A stretch of DNA of 64,000 nucleotides from CAHJXF01 sp038254545 (lineage in GTDB: Bacteria > Pseudomonadota > Gammaproteobacteria > Burkholderiales > Burkholderiaceae_D), in contig JBBSGB010000007.1 of the NCBI GenBank assembly GCA_038254545.1, positions 55,828 through 119,827 on the forward strand. The letters are read 5' to 3'. Each line of letters opens with the position of its first letter. Positions within the stretch are counted from its first letter, which is position 1. Shown one piece after another: positions 1-8,609 of the stretch. The notes beneath the pieces were generated by a model. It was not told the origin of the DNA. It made no database searches and saw nothing but the letters and a program-made list of their open reading frames with translations. The translations under genes and the position numbers were made by a program.

Positions 1-5
1 CGAGC

Positions 6-1943
6 TCAACGTCCGCGCATGAAGAGTTTGTCGAGATCCGTTATCGACCATTGCGTCCAGGTGGGCCGACCGTGGTTGCACTGGTCGGCGCGCTCGGTCG
101 CTTCCATCTGGCGCAGCAGCGCATTCATCTCGTCGAGCGTGAGGCGTCGATTGGCTCGCACTGCGCGATGGCACGCCATCGTCCCGAGCAACTCGTTGCG
201 ATGCTCGGTCAGTACGCGCGACGCGCCGAAGGATTCGAGGTCGCGCAGCACGTTGCGCGTGAGCGTCTCGATGTCGCCGGCGTCGTCGTTGCCTGCAAGC
301 AGCGCGGGCAGGGCGCGAACCACGAGCGTAGTGGGAGACAGCACGGCGATGTCGAAGCCGAGCGACCGCAAGACCTCGCTGCTTTCCTCGACCGTGCCCA
401 CTTCGCGCGAATCGGCGCGCAGGGTGACCGGGATCAGCAGGCTCTGCACCGGCACCACGCCCGCGTCGAGGCTGTTCTTCAATCGCTCGTAGAGGATGCG
501 CTCGTGCGCCGCGTGCATATCCACCAGCACCAGGCCGCGCGCGTTCTGCGCGAGGATGTAGATGCCGTGCAGTTGTGCGAGTGCCTGTCCCAATCCCGAT
601 TCGTCCAATCCCGATTCATCCAGCCGCGGTTCTTCGAGCGGGGTGTGGGTACCCGATGCGGTTTGCGCACGCTCGAAAACCGCAAGTGCATCGACCGACG
701 AGAACGCACGACTGCCGTCGGAGAACAGACGCCCATAGGCCGCGAGCGGTTGCGCAATGGCATACGATACGGTGCCCGTAGGAAACCACGCCGCGTCGGG
801 CGAAGGCGGCGAGTTCGACGCGCTTCGATTGAATGCGACCGCATGCTCGGCCGAAACTGCTTGCTCTGCACTGCGCGCGAGCGCATCGCTGACGCCATGA
901 AACACGAACTGGTGGATTCCGCGCGACTCGCGAAAGCGCACTTCGATCTTCGACGGGTGCACGTTGACATCGACCATCGCCGGATCGAGCTCGAGCGCCA
1001 ACGCATAGACCGCATGGCGCTCGCCGTGCAGCACGTCGCGATACGCCGAGCGCACCGCGTGGTTGAGCAGCTTGTCGCGCACGCAGCGGCCGTTGACGTA
1101 GAAGTATTGCGCGCTGGCCGACGCGCGGCTCGCGCTCGGCAGGCCGACGAAGCCCGTGAATGCAAGCGCGTTGCCATCGCTGCCGCCGTGCCACGCGAGC
1201 GGCCGGTGCGCGGACGCGAACTCGTTGCCCAGCACCTGCATCACGCGCTCGATCGGCGATGCCGCGTTGAGGTGTTCGACCACGCGACCGTTATGCGAGA
1301 GCGTGAACGCGATGTCCGGCCGCGCCAGCGCCGCGCGCCGGAATGCCTCGATGCAATGACCGAGTTCGGTCTGCTCGGACTTCAGGAACTTGCGGCGCGC
1401 CGGCGTTGCGTAATAGAGGTCGGCGACTTCGACGACGGTACCGATGCCGCCCGATGCGGGCATGGGACTGTGCGATGCGCTTGCCTCATCGACATCGGAC
1501 ACGATCAGGCGCAACGCATGTGCGGCATCACGCGTGCGACTCGTCAGCGTGACGCGCGCGACCGATGCGATCGACGCCAGGGCTTCTCCACGAAACCCCA
1601 GCGTCGCCACGCGCTCGAGATCGGCCAGGCTCGCGATCTTCGAGGTCGCGTGACGCGCCAGCGCCAATGGCATCTCGTCGCCAGCGATGCCGCAGCCGTC
1701 GTCGGCGACCACGATGCGTCGCGCACCGCCACCATCGAGCTTGATGTCGACGCGCGTGGCGCCGGCGTCGATCGCGTTCTCCAGCAACTCCTTGACCACC
1801 GATGCAGGGCGCTCGACGACCTCGCCGGCCGCGATCTGGCTGATCAACGCGTCGGGCAGCGCTCGGATCGGCAGGCGCAGCGCACTACGTGCCGTGGCGG
1901 ACGCGCTGGATTGCGAGATCGGAGACGAGGCAGGAACGCTCAT
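6..1943 (-). CDS. mutL: DNA mismatch repair protein MutL
   Basis: MutL couples MutS mismatch recognition to strand removal. The N-terminal GHKL ATPase is clear: ELLENAIDAGA at about residues 52-62, DDGCGI at 81-86 and GFRGEAL at 116-122, then the transducer domain. The C-terminal dimerisation domain holds DMHAAHERILYE, close to the DQHAx2Ex4E metal motif of endonuclease-type MutL, and QCNHGRPT near the end. That pattern fits a lineage lacking MutH (inference). The chosen ATG at 1943 gives 645 residues; an upstream in-frame ATG at 2012 adds 23 unconserved residues, and neither has a good ribosome binding site. The gene is divergent from the DedA gene. The stop codon lies at the window edge, so the gene is complete. 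Confidence 0.96.
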   Translation of the reverse strand: MSVPASSPISQSSASATARSALRLPIRALPDALISQIAAGEVVERPASVVKELLENAIDAGATRVDIKLDGGGARRIVVADDGCGIAGDEMPLALARHATSKIASLADLERVATLGFRGEALASIASVARVTLTSRTRDAAHALRLIVSDVDEASASHSPMPASGGIGTVVEVADLYYATPARRKFLKSEQTELGHCIEAFRRAALARPDIAFTLSHNGRVVEHLNAASPIERVMQVLGNEFASAHRPLAWHGGSDGNALAFTGFVGLPSASRASASAQYFYVNGRCVRDKLLNHAVRSAYRDVLHGERHAVYALALELDPAMVDVNVHPSKIEVRFRESRGIHQFVFHGVSDALARSAEQAVSAEHAVAFNRSASNSPPSPDAAWFPTGTVSYAIAQPLAAYGRLFSDGSRAFSSVDALAVFERAQTASGTHTPLEEPRLDESGLDESGLGQALAQLHGIYILAQNARGLVLVDMHAAHERILYERLKNSLDAGVVPVQSLLIPVTLRADSREVGTVEESSEVLRSLGFDIAVLSPTTLVVRALPALLAGNDDAGDIETLTRNVLRDLESFGASRVLTEHRNELLGTMACHRAVRANRRLTLDEMNALLRQMEATERADQCNHGRPTWTQWSITDLDKLFMRGR

Positions 1944-2071
1944 TGAGAGGGGATTCGAGAGGACCGTGGGTCGTGCGAGGTCGCAAATTATAGGCTGCCG
2001 CTCGTGTACCATCGCCGGCCTGTCCGAACTTCGGATCGCGCTCGATCGCGCTCGTCATCGGGATTAACCGC

Positions 2072-2722
2072 TTGGATCTGCTACTTCGAATCGTCGATTT
2101 CGTCCTGCATCTCGACGTTCACCTCACCGATCTGGTCACGCAATACGGCGTCCTGATCTATCTGATCCTGTTCGCGATCGTGTTCGCAGAAACGGGGCTG
2201 GTCGTCACGCCCTTCCTGCCCGGTGACTCCCTGCTGTTCACGGCAGGCGCGCTCGCCGCCGTGGGCAGCATGGACCCGTGGCTGCTCTTCATCGTGCTCA
2301 GCGCCGCCGCGATCCTCGGCAACACGTCGAACTACTGGATCGGCCGCTACTTCGGTCCGCGCGTATTCCAGTGGGAGGACTCGCGCTGGTTCAATCGCCG
2401 CGCGCTCGACGAAGCGCATGCTTTCTACGAGAAATACGGGCCGCTCGCGTTGACCTTGGCGCGCTTCCTGCCGATCGTGCGGACCTTCGCGCCCTTCGTC
2501 GCGGGCGTGGCTGCGATGAAGCACTCGACCTTCCAGCTCTACAGCGCGCTGGGCGGCGTATTGTGGGTCGCGTGCTTCATCGTCCTCGGCTTCTTCTTCG
2601 GCAACATTCCCTTCGTCAAGACGCATCTGGTGTTCATCATGCTCGGCGTGATCGTGATCTCGTTGTTGCCGCTCGCGTGGGCGGCGTTTGCACGCAAGCG
2701 CACCGGCAACGCGGCGCGCTGA
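2072..2722 (+). CDS. DedA family inner-membrane protein
   Basis: This 216-residue multi-span membrane protein belongs to the DedA/VTT family, which is linked to lipid (undecaprenyl phosphate) flipping and to membrane-potential homeostasis. Family hallmarks are visible: FAETGLVVTPFLPGDSLL near residues 38-55 and the arginine-bearing segment ARFLPIVRTFAPFVAG near 130-145. Several hydrophobic helices follow. The likely start is TTG at 2072, because no ATG precedes the conserved N-terminus. The family is clear; the exact substrate cannot be read from sequence. It is divergent from mutL and lies 25 bases before queE. Confidence 0.9.
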   Translation: MDLLLRIVDFVLHLDVHLTDLVTQYGVLIYLILFAIVFAETGLVVTPFLPGDSLLFTAGALAAVGSMDPWLLFIVLSAAAILGNTSNYWIGRYFGPRVFQWEDSRWFNRRALDEAHAFYEKYGPLALTLARFLPIVRTFAPFVAGVAAMKHSTFQLYSALGGVLWVACFIVLGFFFGNIPFVKTHLVFIMLGVIVISLLPLAWAAFARKRTGNAAR

Positions 2723-2747
2723 ACCGGATCCAGGGGAGCGCGGCTCG

Positions 2748-3410
2748 ATGGCCTACGCCGTCAAGGAAATCTTCTATACGTTGCAGGGCGAGGGCGCCAA
2801 CGCTGGTCGCCCCGCGGTGTTCTGTCGCTTTGCCGGTTGCAACCTGTGGAGCGGTCGCGAGGCCGATCGCGCAAGCGCGGTCTGCACGTTTTGCGACACC
2901 GATTTCGTCGGGACCGATGGAGTCGGTGGCGGCAAGTTCGCGGACGCGCAGACGCTGGCCGATGCGGTCGCGTCGTACTGGCCGGTCAGTCGCGCTGGTG
3001 ATCGCTTCGTCGTCTGCACCGGAGGCGAGCCGGCCTTGCAGCTCGACGCGGTATTGATCGACGCCCTGCATGCGCGCGACTTCGCGATCGCGATCGAAAC
3101 CAACGGCACGCTGCTGTTGCCCGAAGGCATCGATTGGACCTGCGTGAGTCCGAAATCCGATGCGCCGCTGGTGGTGACATCCGGCGATGAACTCAAGCTG
3201 GTCTATCCGCAGGTGCGCGCGATGCCCGAGCGCTTCGCCGATCTGGGCTTCGATCACTTCCTGATCCAGCCGATGGACGGGCTTGGCGGCGGCGCGGCCG
3301 ATCCCCTCGTCACCCGCAAGACCAACACCGAGCGCGCCGTGGAATATTGTCTCTCGCATCCGCAGTGGCGGCTGTCGATGCAGACCCACAAGTTGCTCGG
3401 CATTCGCTGA
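2748..3410 (+). CDS. queE: 7-carboxy-7-deazaguanine synthase QueE (radical SAM)
   Basis: QueE converts 6-carboxy-tetrahydropterin to 7-carboxy-7-deazaguanine in queuosine (preQ0) synthesis. The 220-residue protein starts MAYAVKEIFYTLQGEG, the usual QueE N-terminus. Its cluster loop is C31-x14-C46-x2-C49, the extended variant known from Burkholderia QueE, rather than the classical CX3CX2C. CTGGEPALQ is the SAM-binding GGEP motif. The ATG at 2748 has an upstream AGGGGAG ribosome binding site, so the longer ORF start at 2688 is not used. queD follows after 5 bases; queG lies 4 kb downstream. Confidence 0.95.
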   Translation: MAYAVKEIFYTLQGEGANAGRPAVFCRFAGCNLWSGREADRASAVCTFCDTDFVGTDGVGGGKFADAQTLADAVASYWPVSRAGDRFVVCTGGEPALQLDAVLIDALHARDFAIAIETNGTLLLPEGIDWTCVSPKSDAPLVVTSGDELKLVYPQVRAMPERFADLGFDHFLIQPMDGLGGGAADPLVTRKTNTERAVEYCLSHPQWRLSMQTHKLLGIR

Positions 3411-3415
3411 ATTTC

Positions 3416-3828
3416 ATGACCGAGCTCACCTACGAATTCTGGTTCGACGCGGCCCACCAGTTCGCCACATGCCGATCGGGCACAAGTACCACGGGCTGCA
3501 CGGCCATTCGTTTCGGGTCGAGATCGCGGTGCGCGCGCCCGATCCGCAAAGCGGTTTCATCGTCGATTTCGCCCAGCTCGAGGCGGCCGGCGAGAGCATT
3601 CGCGAGCGCCTCGACCATCGTTTCCTCAACGAGATCGTCGGCCTCGAAACGCCCAGCCTCGAACACATCTCGCGCTTCATCTGGACCGCGCTGAAGCCGC
3701 GCTTCGCAGGATTGACGCGCGTCGCGATTCGCCGTGATTCGCATCGGCAGGGCTGTGTGTACACCGGCGAGGAAGTCGACTCGCAAGGCGCGCACGATCT
3801 CGCGACCACAGGCGTCGTGCGTGCATGA
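3416..3828 (+). pseudogene. queD: 6-carboxy-tetrahydropterin synthase QueD-like, interrupted by a one-base frameshift
   Basis: The product would make 6-carboxy-tetrahydropterin from dihydroneopterin triphosphate, the step before QueE. The N-terminal strand (MTELTYEFWFDAAHQFA, ATG at 3416) and the rest (MPIGHKYHGLHGHSF through RQGCVYTGEE) are in different frames. They join if one base is restored at about 3464-3469, giving 137 residues. Zinc-ligand histidines are present (AAHQF, LHGHSF). The position of the catalytic cysteine in E. coli QueD (GHKC) is Tyr here (GHKY). Translation could only restart at the internal ATG at 3469, losing the first strand and one zinc His. The stop overlaps the next gene by 4 bases. 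A sequencing error, real decay and a cysteine-less QueD subfamily are all possible. Confidence 0.75.
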
Positions 3829-4712
3829 CGGACGAACCGAAGCGACAGACGCTTGAGGCTTCGATGCTCGAGACCTCGAGCATCCCGCCACCTGCCGAGC
3901 CGCCGTGGTCCCTCGACACGCTGATCGCGCGTCTGATCGCCGCGCGCCGCGGCGGTGAGCGCGTGACTGCGGAACGCATACTTTCGGCGATCAAGAATTC
4001 GGATGCCGCCTACCAGGTCCAGGCGCGCGTCGATGCCGCGCTGTGGCCCGACGCCTCGGCTACCGTATGGAAGGCGGGTGCGGATTCACGCGACAGCCTG
4101 CCGACCGCCGCGCCGATCGCGCCCGCTCTCGTATATGCGAGTTCCGCGGCGAGTCCCGCCGCGATCCCCGCCGCCTCTTTCACGACACGCATCGTCGAAG
4201 CCGAGATCGCCTATCGCTTCGGCAGAGACCTGCCGCCGCGTGCCACGCCATACACGATCGACGAAGTGGCCGAGGCGATCGCCGCCATGCACGTCGCCAT
4301 CGAGATCGTCGATCCGCGCATCGCGGACTTCGCGACCGCGCCGCCGCTCGCCAAGCTCGCCGATCACCTGGTCAACGGCGCTATCGTTCTGGGCGATGGC
4401 ATCGCCAATTGGCGTCGCATCGATCTACGCAAGCAGAAGGCGACGCTAGCGCTCGACGGCAAGGTGCACGAGGCGGTGACAGGCTCGCACAGCCTCGGCA
4501 ATCCCGCCGTGCTGCTGCCGTGGTTCGTCGCACATCTCGGGCGCTTGCCGACCTGGGACAGGGAAGGCCACGCGGGTGCACCGCGCGGTGTGAAGGCCGG
4601 CGACGTCGTGACGACAGGTTCATGGACCAGGGTCGTCGAGGCGCGCGCGAAGCAGCGGGTGGACGTGACCTTCGTCGATATCGGAACGGCGACGGTGACG
4701 TTCGTCGTTTGA
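3825..4712 (+). CDS. 2-keto-4-pentenoate hydratase / fumarylacetoacetase (FAH) family protein
   Basis: This 295-residue protein resembles the hydratase branch of the FAH superfamily (2-oxopent-4-enoate hydratase, MhpD type), which acts in meta-cleavage aromatic catabolism. Supporting segments are TRIVEAEIAYRFGRDLP with its metal-binding Glu residues near 125-140, the AIEIVDPRI block near 165, LVNGAIVLGDGI, and the C-terminal AGDVVTTGSWT. No other ring-cleavage genes are near, so the physiological substrate is unclear. It overlaps the end of queD by 4 bases (ATGA), so it is probably co-transcribed with queE and queD without an obvious metabolic link. Confidence 0.8.
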   Translation: MTDEPKRQTLEASMLETSSIPPPAEPPWSLDTLIARLIAARRGGERVTAERILSAIKNSDAAYQVQARVDAALWPDASATVWKAGADSRDSLPTAAPIAPALVYASSAASPAAIPAASFTTRIVEAEIAYRFGRDLPPRATPYTIDEVAEAIAAMHVAIEIVDPRIADFATAPPLAKLADHLVNGAIVLGDGIANWRRIDLRKQKATLALDGKVHEAVTGSHSLGNPAVLLPWFVAHLGRLPTWDREGHAGAPRGVKAGDVVTTGSWTRVVEARAKQRVDVTFVDIGTATVTFVV

Positions 4713-4743
4713 GGCTTCGGCGGTCGAAGCCCGGCGTGGACCG

Positions 4744-5355
4744 CTAACTCACACGGCGAGACGTTTCCAGCAAGGTCCTTCGCGCTACCGCGTAGCAGTC
4801 GTCGATGTGCTGATTGCCCAGCATCTTCATCGCGCCGAAGCTGATCGACGCCGACAGCGCCTGGCCCAGCAGCGGCACGAACTTCACGATCCCCTTGGTG
4901 GTGACGCGCACGCCCAGCTTCATCAGCAGCTTGATCACCAGCTCGCGCGTGACCAGCCTGCCGACCAGGCTTGCGCCGAGGCCGGTGATGAACATCATCA
5001 CGACGCTCTTGGTATCGGTGTCGAGCTTGTCGATCTGCTCGGGTGTGAGGCCGAACTCTTCGTTGATCTTCGGTAGCAACTTGATCAGGATCGCGACGTC
5101 GGTGCCGATGTCGAGGCCCGGAAGCGGCACCACCGCGGCGCCGGCGGACAGGGTCGCGCGACGCGTGACCAGAGTGCGGCATCGATCGCGAATAGCGTCG
5201 AGGCGCTGCAGGGCTTCCTGCAGCGGCAGCTCGAATGCTTGCTGCGTGGCCAGCGGACTGGCGGGCGTCGGCGCGATGCGGGGGTCTTCGGTGCGCCGCG
5301 CGGCCCGCACGCGCCGCACCGCATCCCAGAACGATTTCGCGAGTTCCGCTTTCAT
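4744..5355 (-). CDS. conserved protein resembling DUF697/EcsC-type membrane-associated proteins
   Basis: This 203-residue protein has no catalytic signature I can name. Residues 65-95 contain ATLSAGAAVVPLPGLDIGTD, a Pro/Gly-rich amphipathic hairpin. Similar segments recur later (VTTKGIVKFVPLLGQALSASIS), and this repeat of short hydrophobic hairpins recalls DUF697 and EcsC-like proteins. The N-terminal 60 residues are charged and helical. It is convergent with the hydratase gene and lies 16 bases beyond the amiC stop on the same strand, so it may be the last gene of the tsaE-amiC transcript. The family assignment is tentative. Confidence 0.6.
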   Translation of the reverse strand: MKAELAKSFWDAVRRVRAARRTEDPRIAPTPASPLATQQAFELPLQEALQRLDAIRDRCRTLVTRRATLSAGAAVVPLPGLDIGTDVAILIKLLPKINEEFGLTPEQIDKLDTDTKSVVMMFITGLGASLVGRLVTRELVIKLLMKLGVRVTTKGIVKFVPLLGQALSASISFGAMKMLGNQHIDDCYAVARRTLLETSRRVS

Positions 5356-5371
5356 GCGTGGGTGTCGCCGC

Positions 5372-6799
5372 TCAACTCGTCAACCGCGTCTTGGCCAGCG
5401 GCGGATTCTTCGCGAAGTATTTGCGGATGCCCTTGACGATCGCGTCGGCCAGCCGATCCTGATAGGCGTCGTCGTTCAGGCGCTTCTCTTCATCCGGGTT
5501 ACTGATGAACGCGGTCTCGATCAGGATGCTGGGGATGTCGGGCGCCTTCAATACCGCGAAGCCTGCCTGCTCGACCTCGCCGCGATGCAGGCGGTTGACG
5601 CCGCCGATTTCGCGCAACACGGCGTTGCCCAGTTTCAGGCTGTCGTTGATCTGCGCGGTCGTCGAGAGGTCGAGCAGCACACCGGCGAGCTGTCGATCGT
5701 GCGACGCGAGGTTCACGCCGCCGATCAGGTCGGCTGAGTTCTCCTTGTTGGCGAGCCAGCGCGCGGCCGTCGACGACGCGCCGCGCTCGGACAGCGCGAA
5801 CACCGACGAGCCGTGCGCATCGGGCGAGACGAAGGCATCGGCGTGGATCGAGACGAACAGATCGGCCTGCACGCGCCTGGCCTTCTGCACGCGCACGTTG
5901 AGCGGCACGAAGAAATCCGCGTCGCGCGTGAGCATGCAGCGCACGTTGGGCTCGGCCTCGAGCTTGGCGCGCAGGCGCTTGGCGATCTCGAACACGACGT
6001 TCTTCTCGTGACTGCCGCCCTGTCCGACGGCGCCAGGGTCTTCGCCGCCGTGCCCGGGGTCGAGCGCGATCGTGATGATGCGCGCCACCGCGGGCGGCTT
6101 GCGGGTGAACGCGTCGCCGCGGTCGGGGCGTCCGTCCTTCGTGCCGACGTTGTCGATGGAGGCATCGTTCTGCGATCCGGGTTTTTGCAACGGCTTGACA
6201 CCGGGATCGGCACGCGCATCGGGCACGAACTCGGGCGGCCCTTCGCGCTTGATCAGGATCTCGCCGTCGGGCTTGTCGAGAAAGGCGAGCAGCGGATCGT
6301 CGGGTTGATTCGGATAGAGATCGAAGACCAGGCGGTAGCGATAGTCGCCGGCCGGGGTGAGGTTGAACACCTGCGGATTCACGCGGCCTTTGAGGTCGAG
6401 CACGATGCGAACCACGTTGGGCCGGTTCTGCCCCACGCGCACCTGCTTGATATAGGGATCGTTGGGCTGGATCTTCGCGACCAGGTCGCGCAGCGCCGTG
6501 TCGAGTTGCAGGCCTTCGATGTCGACTACCAGGCGATCCGGGGTATCGACGACGAAGTGCGTGGTCTTCAACGCGGTGTCGCTCTCGATCGTCACGCGGC
6601 TGTAGTCGCTCGCGGGCCAGACACGTACGCCGACGATGCCCGACGCGTATGCCGCCTCGGTGAATACCACGGCCAGCGACAACAGCGAGGGCAGGCGCGT
6701 CGCGCCGACGAGGCCGCTCTTTAGTCCGGTCTTGAGGACGCGTCGACGGCCGCGCTCGACGGCGGGGACGCCAGCGCGAGCTCGATGCGACTCAGCCAT
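5372..6799 (-). CDS. amiC: N-acetylmuramoyl-L-alanine amidase with AMIN domain (AmiC type)
   Basis: This periplasmic zinc amidase cleaves septal peptidoglycan during cell separation. The 475-residue protein has a twin-arginine signal (GRRRVLKTGLKSG near residues 17-29), an AMIN domain around 55-165 for septal targeting, a Pro/Asp-rich linker, and an Amidase_3 domain. That domain shows IALDPGHGGEDPGA (zinc His), VSIHADAFV (second His) and LIETAFISNPDEE (catalytic Glu). The first 79 bases lie inside the 3' end of tsaE. Because the Tat motif lies in that overlap, I keep the upstream ATG. A tsaE-amiC-mutL neighbourhood is common in proteobacteria. Confidence 0.93.
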   Translation of the reverse strand: MAESHRARAGVPAVERGRRRVLKTGLKSGLVGATRLPSLLSLAVVFTEAAYASGIVGVRVWPASDYSRVTIESDTALKTTHFVVDTPDRLVVDIEGLQLDTALRDLVAKIQPNDPYIKQVRVGQNRPNVVRIVLDLKGRVNPQVFNLTPAGDYRYRLVFDLYPNQPDDPLLAFLDKPDGEILIKREGPPEFVPDARADPGVKPLQKPGSQNDASIDNVGTKDGRPDRGDAFTRKPPAVARIITIALDPGHGGEDPGAVGQGGSHEKNVVFEIAKRLRAKLEAEPNVRCMLTRDADFFVPLNVRVQKARRVQADLFVSIHADAFVSPDAHGSSVFALSERGASSTAARWLANKENSADLIGGVNLASHDRQLAGVLLDLSTTAQINDSLKLGNAVLREIGGVNRLHRGEVEQAGFAVLKAPDIPSILIETAFISNPDEEKRLNDDAYQDRLADAIVKGIRKYFAKNPPLAKTRLTS

Positions 6800-7347
6800 G
6801 CCGCACCTCGTTCGCTCTCGGCCGCCACCGTTGCAACGCGGCCCTCACCACGCGTTTCGAGCGTGACGTGCAGGTCCGGCGCGGGCAGCAGACTGCCGGC
6901 GTTGGAGGAAGCTCGTTCGGGCCATTCGACCAAGCGCAATGCCGCATCGGAGAAGTAGTCTCGAAACCCCGCGTCTTCCCATTCATGCGGATTTTCGAAT
7001 CTATAAAAATCAAAGTGATAACAGTATAAGTTCACGCGTTGTCGAGTTGCTACGCCTTTCGGCATTTCGACCACATAGGGCTCGACCAGCGTGTAGCTCG
7101 GACTCTTGATGCGATCGGTGACACCGAGGTGCTTGAGGAGCGCGCGAACCAGCGTGGTCTTGCCCGCGCCGAGGTCGCCCGAGAGATGAATCGTGAAGCC
7201 GGTGTCATCGGTAGTCGGCGCCGCGAGGATCTCGGCCACGAGCCTGCCGAGCGCAACGCCGAGCGCGTGGGTCGCGGCCTCGTCGGGCAGGACGCATCGC
7301 GTGCTTACGAGCGGGGCGGGCGACGGGGACGGTGGGCGCGAGGTCAT
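6721..7347 (-). CDS. tsaE: tRNA threonylcarbamoyladenosine biosynthesis ATPase TsaE
   Basis: TsaE is the P-loop ATPase that recycles the TsaBD complex making t6A37 on ANN-decoding tRNAs. In the 208-residue protein the Walker A motif is LSGDLGAGKTTLVRALL (about residues 54-70). The conserved SPSYTLVEPY follows at about 82-91, then FDFYRF and LVEWPERA. At 208 residues it is longer than the usual 150-170; the extra length is a loop near residues 92-105 and about 18 residues after the conserved end. That C-terminal extension encodes, in another frame, the amiC signal peptide. It is divergent from queG with 14 bases between start codons. Confidence 0.93.
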   Translation of the reverse strand: MTSRPPSPSPAPLVSTRCVLPDEAATHALGVALGRLVAEILAAPTTDDTGFTIHLSGDLGAGKTTLVRALLKHLGVTDRIKSPSYTLVEPYVVEMPKGVATRQRVNLYCYHFDFYRFENPHEWEDAGFRDYFSDAALRLVEWPERASSNAGSLLPAPDLHVTLETRGEGRVATVAAESERGAAWLSRIELALASPPSSAAVDASSRPD

Positions 7348-7361
7348 ACAATCGTTGCGTG

Positions 7362-8609
7362 ATGATGAGCTCGAAGCCAGAGGACGTTCAGCAGGAATCG
7401 ACGCACTGCGCGACGCACGACGCGATCGATGCCACGCAGGCGCACGCGCTTGCGCAATCGATCAAGCGATGGGGCCGCGAGCTCGGGTTCTTCGACGTCG
7501 CGATCTGCGATGCGCTGCCGCGCGACGACGTCGCGACCGAGGTCGCGCAGCGGACCGAGGAACGTTTGCGCGACTGGCTGGCTCAGGGCTTTCACGGGAC
7601 GATGGATTATATGGCTCGTCATGGCATGCGCCGCGCGCGCCCGAGCGAGCTGGTGCCCGGGACCGTGTCCGTGATCACGGTGCGGATGGATTACTTGCCT
7701 CAGGCAAGTATCGACGCGGCGGAAGATGCCGGCATCGACGAGCCATCGGCGAACTGGGTCGATGCCTCGTGGAATGTCCTTCACGATCGGCAGCGCGCTA
7801 ACGTCTCGCGCTACGCGCATGGCCGCGACTATCACAAGGTCTTGCGCGCGCGGCTGCAGCGCCTGGCCGATCGCATCGCGGATGCCATCGGACCCTTCGG
7901 GCATCGCGTCTTCACCGATTCGGCGCCGGTGATGGAAGTCGAACTCGCACAGCGCGCGGGACTCGGCTGGCGCGGCAAGCACACGCTGCTGCTGTCGCGC
8001 ACCGGCGGATCGATGTTCTTCCTTGGCGAATTGTTCGTCGATGTGCCGCTGCCCGCCGATGCCCCGACATCGGACCATTGCGGGCGCTGCACGCGCTGCA
8101 TAGCCATCTGCCCGACGCGCGCGATCGTCGCGCCGCACGTGCTCGATGCGCGCCGCTGCATCGCCTATCTCACGATCGAACTCGAGGGGCCGATCCGCGA
8201 GGAGTATCGGCCGCTGATCGGCAATCGCATCTACGGCTGCGACGATTGCCAGCTGGTCTGTCCGTGGAACAAGTTCGCCAAGCGCTCGAGCCTCCCGGAC
8301 TTCGATGCGCGGCCGCTCGCACATGAAACACTGATCGATGTGTTCGCGTGGTGCGAGAAGGAGTTTCTCGCGCAGACCGAAGGCACGGTGATCCGACGCA
8401 TTGGACACGAGCGCTGGTTGCGCAACGTGGCCGTCGCACTCGGCAATGCGCTGGCGTCGGACGATGCTTCGATCAGCGATGAAGATCGTGTCGCGCTTCG
8501 CGCAGCGCTCGAGGCGCGGCGCGACGATCCCTCGGCGCTGGTTCGCGAGCACGTCGCGTGGGCGCTCGCGCAACGACCCGCATCGACGCCGGCTACCGCG
8601 CCACGATGA
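7362..8609 (+). CDS. queG: epoxyqueuosine reductase QueG
   Basis: QueG performs the last step of queuosine synthesis, reducing epoxyqueuosine in tRNA with a cobalamin and two [4Fe-4S] clusters. The 415-residue protein has both ferredoxin-type cysteine sets: CGRCTRCIAICPTRAI and CDDCQLVCPWNKF. Earlier come the conserved YARGRDYHK-type segment (YAHGRDYHKVLR) and GWRGKHTLLLSRTGGSMFFLGE. A C-terminal HEAT-like region ends the protein (ALEARRDDPSALVREHVAWALAQ). The start at 7362 (MMSSKPED) is preferred over 7332. Its last 17 bases overlap the convergent AEC transporter gene. Confidence 0.95.
   Translation: MMSSKPEDVQQESTHCATHDAIDATQAHALAQSIKRWGRELGFFDVAICDALPRDDVATEVAQRTEERLRDWLAQGFHGTMDYMARHGMRRARPSELVPGTVSVITVRMDYLPQASIDAAEDAGIDEPSANWVDASWNVLHDRQRANVSRYAHGRDYHKVLRARLQRLADRIADAIGPFGHRVFTDSAPVMEVELAQRAGLGWRGKHTLLLSRTGGSMFFLGELFVDVPLPADAPTSDHCGRCTRCIAICPTRAIVAPHVLDARRCIAYLTIELEGPIREEYRPLIGNRIYGCDDCQLVCPWNKFAKRSSLPDFDARPLAHETLIDVFAWCEKEFLAQTEGTVIRRIGHERWLRNVAVALGNALASDDASISDEDRVALRAALEARRDDPSALVREHVAWALAQRPASTPATAPR

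Noticed and set aside
51..1946. 631-codon open frame on the + strand opposite mutL
   Set aside because: No recognisable protein; it is an Arg/Ala-rich antisense shadow of mutL, expected at this GC content.
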